Positions 9,258-17,083 of a stretch of DNA of 18,210 nucleotides are shown here, piece after piece. Under the pieces are notes generated by a model. The model was given only the letters and a program-made list of their open reading frames with translations. It had not been told where the DNA came from and ran no database searches. The stretch is from Cerioporus squamosus. Lineage: Eukaryota; Basidiomycota; Agaricomycetes; Polyporales; Polyporaceae. Position numbers and translations under genes: made by a program. Location of the stretch: positions 1 to 18,210 of the forward strand of contig JABYQS010000564.1 in assembly GCA_022592435.1 (NCBI GenBank). Reading direction: 5' to 3'. Position 1 is the stretch's first letter. Every line of letters starts with the position of its first letter.

Positions 9258-9637
9258 TTTACGGCTTCCGTTTTGCGACGTCGCTCCCGGATTACCTAGG
9301 CGTGCTTGCTGCCTAGGGCCTGGAGAGACAAGTCGGGCCCTGTCTCGACTGTTGAAACCGAGCTGTGTCCTGGTACTCATGAGCATACAGATTTCCCTCC
9401 TATCGACCCGGGCTGTTACCGTCTTCCTCCTATCTGACCTCCAAAGTGTACACGAAAAGGAAAGGACATGCCTTTTTAAACTATGTTGCAACCATCGCAA
9501 GGACATCGAAAGGCGGCCCGAGGTGATAAATTGTGACACCCGCGTTAGGTCACGCGTCGCATCACGGAAACAGTGACAATAGCCCTTTGTTCTCTACTAC
9601 GACCACTCCACGTCCTCCTCAAGCAGCTGCTCCATTC
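9258..9637. other. spacer between P450 and BTB genes
   Basis: No gene seen. It contains the P450 3' UTR, a 7-bp inverted repeat (CCTAGGC at 9295-9301, GCCTAGG at 9311-9317), and a TTTTTAAA stretch near 9473 that could serve the downstream BTB gene as a TATA-like element. The BTB open frame extends back to 9533 but without an ATG. Confidence 0.45.
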
Positions 9638-10709
9638 ATGCCAGAAACGCCATCCAGTAAACGCAGAAGGGCGGGCTCTGAGGACCAGGACGAGGCACTC
9701 GAAGAGGACAGCATCACCCTCGATGAAGAGGTCACCATCCCCGACGGCAACGTCTTCCTCGTTGCGCAGAGCGTCGCGTTCCGAGTCCACAAGAGCAGCT
9801 TGTCACGCGCCTCGGACGTGTTTCGCGATCTATTTGAGCTCCCTCATAACAGCAACAAGGATAGTCTTCGCGACCTCCCTTATGTCCGAGTCTGGGACGA
9901 TCCAGATGACCTTCGACATCTCCTACTCGTGGTATGCTGCGGGAAGAAGTACGTTCGAACCTGTCCTGGTGTTAAGGAGCTGATACTGATGCTTGAGGTG
10001 CAGTTACTACTACGAAAGCGACGAGATTAAGCCTGTCCCTTTCCACGTCCTCGCCTCGCTAATTCGCATGGGACACAAGTACGCCATCCCCTCCGTACTC
10101 AACGATGCGCTATCCCGCCTCAAGAAGTACTACACCTCGGATCTCTCCGCGTGGCTCGATGTAGAGGGTCGGAGGCGCTTCGTTTCGAATGTGGACCGTC
10201 TCGACGCGATCAAGGTCATTCAGCTAGCGCGGCTGACGAGCACCCCGATTCTCCTCCGTACTGCCTACTTCATCGCCTGTCAGCTCACCGAGACCATCTA
10301 TCCGGCCGAGAACAAGCTGGCTCTCAGTGATCTCTCGGCTCACGAGGTGGCATTACTGGTCGCAGCCAAGGTCGGACTTGTCAAGGTCGCGTACCTCCGT
10401 ATGATGTCAATCTCGACGAACCTTCCCAGCGTGCGCTGTCAAAACCCACAGGCATGCACACGATTTGCGCTCTCCGCTTTGAAAAGTCACAGGATGACAA
10501 AGAATATTTGCGAGGAGGACACCTTTGAGCTCATCCACGACTGGTTCTGGAACGTCCCTGCGGGACAGGAGTCCATTTGCGCGGAATGTCGGGAGTTTTC
10601 AAAGCAATATGACGCACAACTTCGTTCTGCCATGTGGGGCGTCCTACCCGCGCACTTCGGCGTACAGGTTGATGGATGGCCGACGGAGACGAAACCCATC
10701 TCCGAGTGA
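9638..10709 (+). CDS. BTB/POZ domain protein
   Basis: Intact 338-residue BTB protein in two exons, 9638-9948 and 10004-10709, joined across a 55-nt intron (GTACGT...GTGCAG) in phase. The ATG at 9638 is the first in frame. Residues 1-28 are polar with a KRRR basic patch, possibly a nuclear signal, followed by an acidic segment. The BTB core begins near DGNVFLVAQSVAFRVHKSSL and continues through VFRDLFELP, the PYVRVWDDPDDLRHLL helix and the YYYESDEIKP edge. The C-terminal two thirds is helical, with LIRMGHKYAIPSVLNDALSRL and a Cys-containing part (RCQNPQACTRF, SICAECREF) that resembles the paired-Cys regions in this basidiomycete family. It is the longer type of BTB protein, distinct from the two at the left end. 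Likely role is adaptor or scaffold, possibly with a cullin-3 ligase; no target is known. It shares the P450's strand with 380 bases between, which does not by itself imply co-regulation. Confidence 0.9.
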
Positions 10710-11072
10710 GCTTGATTTGGTGAGTGGTCCGGATCGGTGTTCGTTTCGGTCGTTCTCGCTTTATTGACCACAAGTGCGCACTAGAATGTACCGTAGTGAT
10801 TATTCTTGGTGTTCACGAGTTACGGCAGCAGTGTGTATACTTATATATGCTGCTCGGACATGCGCAATCACCCATGCACTTGGCTACCCGTGTGATGCAG
10901 GCCGCCCGACGACTCGTCGTGCGTTTCAGTAGCCTTCGGGCAATGCAGTGCAAAGTCGGTATATTCAAAGCGAGATAGCTAGATCATTAGGTGTGGAATA
11001 TATGAGGACGTGATACGCATTGCGAACACACGATGCTGTAGCGGGACTCGAGCACACTCATGCCCGCGTTCC
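10710..11072. other. convergent 3' spacer between BTB and F-box genes
   Basis: Two genes end toward each other here, so this stretch should hold both 3' UTRs. No open frame with family character is visible. Confidence 0.5.
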
Positions 11073-12641
11073 CTAGTCGGAGTCGCTGTCCATATCCCAG
11101 TCCGAGTCCGCGTCAGACTCGGTCTCGTCACCCGAGTCCTCTGGCTCCTCCCTAACCTCCGGTTCGACGACTTCAGTCGTATACCACCGTCCATCGTCGC
11201 CCTTCTCCCACTCGAACTCGGTCGTGAACGCAACCCGGCGCAGGGCGGACGTGTGCTTCTCGAACTCGGCCAGCAGCGCGCGCTGCATGGTGACGTCCCG
11301 GGCGAACCAGAAGTGGTCCCGGTGGTCGTGCTGCTTCTTGACGACGTCGCCCAGGAGGAATGTGTGCAGACGGGGAAGACGCGCGAAAACGCATTCGCCC
11401 AACGCAAACAGGGCATCCTGGTGAAGGCGAAGGTGGTCAGCACTGAGGGGCACACACGAGATCGCCAAGACGCGAGTCCGACGTACCCGCTTTGGCTCGT
11501 GCCATACGACCATGGTCAGACGCTCCAAGGAGCGGAGCTCCGACACCGCGGCTTTCAGCTCAGGGGCAAGCAAGCGGTTGACGTAGAAACGGATGTCGCG
11601 GATGGGGACAGCCGAGAACTGGAAGTGTTCGAAAGCGAAGAGGATGTGCTTCCAGCGAGGGATGGCTTCCGTCGTTTCCCCGCCGTTCCTTTCGTACCTC
11701 GTGTAGTCGAGCGCGATCGTGTGTATGGGGCGAGGCGGACCGATGTCGGGAGGAGAGAGGAACAGGGGCACCTGGCTGTGCGTGCACGCGAGCTCTTCCA
11801 GTGCCGGGAACGCAGCTGGCGGCAACGGAAGGGGCTCCTCGAGGGTCTGGGTGGCAGTTCTGACAGCAAGAGAACGAAGGCTGGTCAGCGTAGCCCACCC
11901 CGGGTCGTAGAGGTCACGGTCCATAATCTCGAGGTGCTCCAAGACTGGGAGCGTGAATTGAGGGAAGATGAGCAGCGTGTCGGTGGTCGAAGATGTTGCC
12001 AACGTCATGCGACGCAGATGATCCGCCGACGAGCGAATAAGCATCTTCAGATGCAACAAGTCTTCAATGGAGGGCTGCGATAGGGCGAATACTGTGATCG
12101 TGTGCAACCTGGGGGACTGATGTGCATACGGGACAAGGGCCGATGGGGCGCCCTCAGCCTGCGCGGGTCGTGAAGGGGCAAAGAGACAAAGCTGCATCGA
12201 CTCCAGCTTGGGATGAGGACTGCCGATTAGCGCAGCCAACACCTGGCTGGCTGCCCTCAAACCCCTGGGGCCGCAGTCAAGCACCCGCAGGTTGACCATC
12301 CGAGGTACGATCACGGACAACAGCCGACCAAGCAGCTCGAAGTCGTCCATCATGACCGGGTTATACTGAAAGCACGTCACGCGAAGTCGGAATGAATGAA
12401 CGCCCGCCGCGAGGTCTCGCTCGGGGAAGGTGAGAGTCGCCGGAGGGGAAGCCAACGTAGTCAAGCAGGACAGGGCGGATCTGTAAGTGAAGAGGTCCAA
12501 CTCTGTGTAAAGGTATGGTGTGGCGATGAGGTTCATGCGTTTGCTCGTCGACGCGAGCGCTGCAAGATCCTTGCGCCGTGCGAGACTGGTGATGAGTGTC
12601 AGAAGCTCCACCGGCAGCATGTACCGCAAGCTTGCGGACAT
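11073..12641 (-). CDS. F-box protein with leucine-rich C-terminal region
   Basis: Single-exon gene for 522 residues. The first in-frame ATG is at 12641; the open frame reaches 12704 without another ATG. An F-box of the usual basidiomycete form lies at residues 9-50 (LPVELL...DLAALASTSKRMNLIATPYLYTELDL). It is followed by about 420 residues with irregular leucine-rich repeats, for example PRMVNLRVLDCG, PVLEHLEIMD, FPALEELACTHSQ and LRSLERLTMV. A conserved block SALRRVAFTTEFEWEKGDDGRW lies near the C-terminus, then a Glu/Asp/Ser-rich tail ending WDMDSDSD. F-box proteins bind Skp1 in SCF ubiquitin ligases and use the repeat region to choose substrates; the target is unknown. It has two broken paralogs at 15016-16577 and 17084-18210. 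Unlike them it shows no frame break. The absence of introns contrasts with the paralogs, which have an intron in the C-terminal third. Confidence 0.9.
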   Translation of the reverse strand: MSASLRYMLPVELLTLITSLARRKDLAALASTSKRMNLIATPYLYTELDLFTYRSALSCLTTLASPPATLTFPERDLAAGVHSFRLRVTCFQYNPVMMDDFELLGRLLSVIVPRMVNLRVLDCGPRGLRAASQVLAALIGSPHPKLESMQLCLFAPSRPAQAEGAPSALVPYAHQSPRLHTITVFALSQPSIEDLLHLKMLIRSSADHLRRMTLATSSTTDTLLIFPQFTLPVLEHLEIMDRDLYDPGWATLTSLRSLAVRTATQTLEEPLPLPPAAFPALEELACTHSQVPLFLSPPDIGPPRPIHTIALDYTRYERNGGETTEAIPRWKHILFAFEHFQFSAVPIRDIRFYVNRLLAPELKAAVSELRSLERLTMVVWHEPKRVRRTRVLAISCVPLSADHLRLHQDALFALGECVFARLPRLHTFLLGDVVKKQHDHRDHFWFARDVTMQRALLAEFEKHTSALRRVAFTTEFEWEKGDDGRWYTTEVVEPEVREEPEDSGDETESDADSDWDMDSDSD

Positions 12642-12977
12642 CTTGAGATGTCGAGAATGGACGCTGTCTAGACTCGGACATGTCGTAGTCAGATGAGCCC
12701 ACAACGTACAAGGCCAAAGAACTCACTACAATGGACACACCACAAGGACTGCGCGCGCCGCCGACTGAGTACAGAGCAGACACCCTTGCTTCGTCCGAGT
12801 TGTCGATTCCCGGTGTGCGTCGACCTACAATCAGAATGTCACGGATCCTGATTGTGAGTCATCTGGATATCTTCCGAAGCAATACTGGAGACACTCACGC
12901 TCGCAGTCCAGGAGGAAGATGCCAGCAAGGTCGCCGTCGGGATCAAGCCGGTGCCACCGCTTGTGCTCGAGGGACAT
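12642..12977 (-). other. candidate spliced 5' leader of the F-box gene
   Basis: Two intron-like segments stand upstream of the F-box ATG on the minus strand. One is 12664-12726 (63 nt, GTGAGT...TAGACAG, with CTGAC as a branch-point match). The other is 12825-12898 (74 nt, GTGAGT...TTGTAG). A short open frame starting at the ATG at 12977 (MSLEHKRWHRLDPDGDL...) would run through the second, but after the first it is out of frame with the F-box protein. It is therefore either a 5' UTR with an upstream ORF or a coincidence. Confidence 0.3.
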
Positions 12978-13558
12978 GATGGCGGCTAGTACATGAACAC
13001 GCGGCCATGAGGCCTCCGTTCGAGCCCCGATCTGTGTACTTATCAGCATGCGCATGTTAGCAATGCAGCAGTACATATCATTATCACTTCATGGGTCACT
13101 GTTACCCCCTTTAGAGGAGTCCTGGAATGTACTTGAACATGGTTTCCAGCTGAAGCCTCCGCTCCGAAACTCTATTGCGCCATGCCATATATCCCGAGGG
13201 CCGATCTCAGGAAGGAGTGAGCCTAGGTGTTGTGATTGCTCGGCGACCCCGAGTACTTATCTGCCAGTCCAAAGAGCAGAGCTGGATTCATACGGTAGTC
13301 AATGATGTTACAAGTATTGACGTGGCAGAATTGACGGCTGCGCACAAGCGCCTCGGAACGCTTTGACGAACCCCCGAAAAGGCGATTTTGATGGGGCTCT
13401 TGCCTAACACATCCAAACAACCTCCCGCTGACGCCACATAGCATCGCCCTTTACTCAGAGGACGCTCGTGCTACTACGATAAGGACACCATGCTGTGACC
13501 GGCACCGCCTTGCAATCGGGACACGCTCAGACACTCGCACTGGCAGCTTGGACGTGAT
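12978..13558. other. spacer with no gene seen
   Basis: Short open frames only, with no family resemblance. It lies between divergently transcribed genes (F-box gene minus, hypothetical gene plus), so both promoters are expected between about 12730 and 13700. Confidence 0.45.
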
Positions 13559-13634
13559 GGCACGCACTCTTGGACATGGCACGCACGCTTGGACATGGCA
13601 CGCACGCTTGGACATGGCACGCACGCTTGGACAT
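13559..13634. repeat. 19-bp minisatellite, four copies
   Basis: Four head-to-tail copies of GGCACGCACGCTTGGACAT at 13559-13577, 13578-13596, 13597-13615 and 13616-13634. The first has one difference and the others are identical. A degenerate half copy (GCTTGGACGTGAT) precedes the array at about 13546. It lies just upstream of the plus-strand hypothetical gene, in its promoter or 5' UTR. Confidence 0.9.
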
Positions 13635-13734
13635 GTCACGCTCTCCTCACCGCCGCCCACGCTTGACTGCTGGAATTGTGCGCATACATAACGGGAATGA
13701 ATTGCAATGTCTGGAGAACCTCAAACCTCCGCCG

Positions 13735-14619
13735 ATGGCCGCCCACCTCTTCCGCAAATGCAGCTCGCCATCCCGCCGCCCGCCATCTGCAACGGCGTCG
13801 CGTCTGCAATCGCTCAAGCCGTGCTCAAGATGGATGTCACAGAAAACGGGAGACGCACCCGAGCCACAAAGACCACCAGGGCCACTGCCAAACGACGACG
13901 CCGCCTCTGAGTCGAGCGACGGCAGCGATATCACTATCCCTCCAACCCCCCGACTCTTCGTCATCCCGCAGAGTCTCTACCGCCCCATAACGTCGCTGTC
14001 CTGGACGGGCTCCCATTATTGCAGCATCGGACGCATTGCGTTCGACTTGAAGAAGCAGGCGGAAGGGAAGCACGGCGTCCCGATGAGCCTCCTCCTGAAC
14101 GACCACGAGCGCACCGTCGCGAAGGCGCTGCACGGCGCCTCGGACGCGGTCATGTCGGACTTGGCTAAGAACGGTATTCAAAAGGTGACGCTGAGGATCG
14201 CGGTGAGTCGCATCGCGCCGTCCACGTCTTGGTGTCCGAGCTTGGTAACTGATGTCCCGACAGTGGCCCGCCTATCCGGACTACTGCTTCGAACGGGACA
14301 TTGAGATCGTGCGCACAAGTCCCTCTTCCCAAGTGGCGGGACTGATCTCGCGTGCTGCGCTCGCGCGGAAGGTCGCGGATGCGTTCTTGAGCTTCGTCCA
14401 GGTGAGCAATTCAGTACCGTGAAGGCGAACAATTCGGTGACGGCAATTGCGGTATAGCGATCGCAGACGCTCCCGTTGTCGGACGACCAATGGGAAGCAG
14501 AGTTCCGCTTCGGACGGGGGGCGCTGAGTTTCGGGCACCTCTGGCTCGTGTCCATATGGCAAGTGGGCGCGAACGTATTCGAGGCCGAAGTCCGGCATTC
14601 CCGGGTCGCGCAGAGCTGA
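13735..14619 (+). CDS. uncharacterised basidiomycete protein
   Basis: Three exons, 13735-14202, 14264-14401 and 14458-14619, with introns of 61 and 56 nt (GTGAGT...CGACAG and GTGAGC...GTATAG), both in phase 0; 255 residues from this start. I recall similar proteins as hypothetical in Agaricomycetes, with a core of the type PTPRLFVIP, then GVPMSLLLNDHERTVAKAL, a ...LRI-WP-Y segment (here TLRIAWPAYPDY), and a final region ending in an L-L-V-S-x-x-x-V motif (HLWLVSIWQVG). No catalytic motif or membrane segment is evident, and I do not know its function. The start is uncertain. The core frame is open back to 13576, where the minisatellite would be translated, and ATGs occur at 13735 and 13834. 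A well-coded stretch starting at ATG 13707 is in the next frame and would join the core if one base of the AAAA at 13842-13845 were extra. The core exons are more secure than the N-terminus. Confidence 0.65.
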
Positions 14620-15015
14620 AGAAGGCAATGATGGAGGACAGAGAGATGCTAAGAACGGAGGAGAAGACCAGAGGTGGTGTTATGTATCGAAGGTCGGAAA
14701 TGCGGACTTGATTGTTGTGCTTGTAGTTCTTGTACCCGATATGGATGGACAGCGATGTAGCCTCACGAAGATCGCAACACGACATGCATGGGCATGACCC
14801 AGAAGGGAACAAAGGCACGCCCAAGCGGGAGCCGTGGAAAGCCAGATAGACTGGTCCACAACCGATGTGAGACTCTGCGTCCACGCAGGCAACGGTCGAT
14901 CGCTGGAACAAGGTGCCGAAGGCACAACTGTGAGTGTCGAACTCATACGGCGGTGATGGACGAAGTGCGACATACCAAACGCAAACGCAAGTTAGAGCGA
15001 CCGAGGTCGGACTCG
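14620..15015. other. convergent spacer, no gene seen
   Basis: It separates the 3' ends of the plus-strand hypothetical gene and the minus-strand F-box pseudogene. Open frames here lack any recognisable pattern. Confidence 0.45.
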
Positions 15016-16577
15016 TCACCACAGCTCGTCCTCCTCCTCTCCATCTGAGACAATCTCCCGCTCGGGCGTGACTCGGACGTATCCCCACGGATGCCACTGA
15101 CCATCCTCTCTCTTCTCCCACTCGAACTCCGTCGTGAACGCGACGCGTCTTAACGATGAGGAGTGCTGATCGTACGCGGCGAGCGCGCGACGTTGATAGT
15201 CCTCGTCGTGAGTAAACTTGAAGGGGTTTCCGTCAGGCAACGTCTTCAGAAGCGCATCGGAGAGCAGGAAGGTGTGCAAATGGGGCATCTGGCCCAACAT
15301 TTCCGCGAGTGAGAGGATGCCGCCTCCTTCGGACCACTGTCGATCACGTCACAAACGGGTACTTGTCAGTTTCGACACGACGTGGAGAGATCAATCGTAC
15401 GCACCGCTTTGAGTTCCTCGGTGTGCTCCACCATTATCAGCAAGTACTTTCAAGTCCTTCATGTAAGGAACGAGGTCGGACATGCCCGCAGCACCCAGGT
15501 CTCCCATGGCGAACTCAAGGCGGAGGAGGGGGGAACTCGAGAACCGGACTGTGCGCAAAGCCCGCCAGATGGTCAACAAGTCGTGCGTCGCGTCGCGATC
15601 CTCTCTAGCGTAGTGTCCTCCCGAGCGGCTCCTTTCGTACACGACGTGGTTTCAAGGTGACCGCGCTGATGGGCCTCCTGTGCGCTGCGTCTTCCGGCAG
15701 AAAGGTGCTCAGATGCATCGGGAAGCATGTGATGTCTTGCAGATGCGGGAGCGCACCCGAAGGTAGCTCGAGCTCGTCCCACCAGTAATCCTCCGGCATC
15801 ACCAACCGACGTACGCTCGAGGTGTCTCGGAATGCTGGCGCGGTGAGGAGGTCAGGGGAGATATCGAGTTCTTGCAATGCGGGAAACGAGGAGATCGAGT
15901 GCCACGCGGACTCTAGGGCGTCGGGATCACCACGGATGGCCAGTGATTGGAGCGTGTTGTCGCTGGCGGTGAGCAGGGAGCACATGAGAGACGCGTACGT
16001 CTTCGGAGGGTCGCTATCCCATTCCAATTTCAAGACCTTCAAGCTCGGGAATCCGGCAGCGACGGGCGCGACTTCGACAAACAGCATCCCGCTCACCTAA
16101 AGATAGGTACGCAAAACACAGCTTGATGTCGACTGTATCGATAACCGGCAACGCACCGCTCGCGAGAGTCGTGAACATCTGAGGGAAGCCTATCTGGCTA
16201 GTGATGCTCCGGAGACGCCGCATACGAGGAACGGCGTCCGCTAACCTGCGTCCCGCAACAAATCGACGGTAGTCGTTCAATGCGGACATACCAGCCCAAC
16301 CGTCTGGGTCACGTAGCGAGAGGGTCTCCACAAAGCTGGCGAGGTCCCGATTCATAGCGGCCTTGGCGGGAGGAGAAACGAGAGTCCGAACGCATGCATA
16401 GATGGCGTGAGGCAGCTCGAGGTCGATGGTAGAATAGAGCACAGGAGTCATGACCTCGTTGAATATTCTGCTGGATAGCGCGATGGAGTAGAAGTCGTCG
16501 TGGTCCGCAGCCGTGCATATGAGGTGTAGCAACTCGACAGGAAGTGCGTTGATATCAATCACCGCCAGCGGAGGCAT
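15016..16577 (-). pseudogene. F-box/leucine-rich protein gene with three frame shifts
   Basis: Paralog of the F-box protein at 11073-12641. It starts at ATG 16577 with an F-box at residues 12-52 (LPVELLHLICTAADHDDFYSIAL...). The frame then changes three times, each explained by one extra base in a three-base run: AAA at 16079-16081, TTT at 15650-15652 and TTT at 15448-15450 (plus-strand letters). Removing one base at each restores similarity to the right-hand paralog: FPSLKVLKLEWDS, FPALQELDIS, STFLPEDAAHRRPI-AVTL, then YERSRSGG, then YLLIMVEHTEELKA. A 68-nt intron (15337-15404, GTGCGT...GACAG) precedes the last exon, which contains MPHLHTFLLSDALLK and SSLRRVAFTTEFEWEKREDG and ends EDELW. The F-box and C-terminal motif are well kept, so this is either a very recent pseudogene or an intact gene with assembly indels. 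Role, if functional, would be an SCF substrate receptor. Confidence 0.75.
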
Positions 16578-17083
16578 AGTATGCGGCTGTTGATATAGCA
16601 GTGTGTCAGGGTAGTAGTATCATTCCAGGGAGGTCGGAATCTGCGTACTTGCTGCAGGAAGCCGATGATGTGGTGGTCCAAGTCCAGGATGGTATTAGGC
16701 GCTATGGAATCTATAGAAGGTAAGTTCGATGATGGCAAATCTCCTGCGAAGCCGTCGATTGTCTCGGGCCTCGGCGTTCGTCTCCTCCCACATCCTCTGT
16801 AGGAATATGTTGTCAAGACGATATCGAATACATAGCAGTATGTATCACTGCCACACTGTGTTTCAATGAAAAAGGCACGCAGCTGAGAGGGGAGATCACG
16901 AAATCTCAAAGTCATGGTGAGCAACCGCGGCGCATTGTGCAACTCCAACTCGTGCGCTGAGTCTAGCATTGCTCGCCGGAGCAAGACACCAAGATAGAGA
17001 CACCGGCGAAGAGACCCCAAGTCTGTACATACCACGATGTATCGGAAAGGGACCATGTACGACCTGCCCTACTCCGAAGGCTC
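16578..17083. other. spacer between two F-box paralogs
   Basis: A 165-codon minus-strand open frame (ATG at 17056, stop at 16559) fills most of it and overlaps the F-box start at 16577. It has no recognisable domain, so I do not call it a gene. The promoter of the F-box gene starting at 16577 should be here. Confidence 0.4.

Noticed and set aside
11010..12083. 357-codon plus-strand open frame opposite the F-box gene
   Set aside because: Antisense shadow of the F-box coding sequence, rich in Arg/Glu/Gly as expected from reversed GC-biased codons, with no domain.
13012..13035. GTTCGAGCCCC, resembling the T-loop of a tRNA
   Set aside because: The flanking bases do not form a T-stem and no matching acceptor, D or anticodon arms were found upstream.
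15016..16577. Programmed ribosomal frameshifting as an explanation for the F-box frame changes
   Set aside because: Three independent events in one gene at ordinary short homopolymers, with no slippery heptamer or conserved downstream structure seen, are far less likely than mutation or assembly error.
16559..17056. 165-codon minus-strand open frame between F-box paralogs
   Set aside because: It begins with ATG but has no family resemblance, no splice continuity and overlaps the start codon of the downstream F-box gene.
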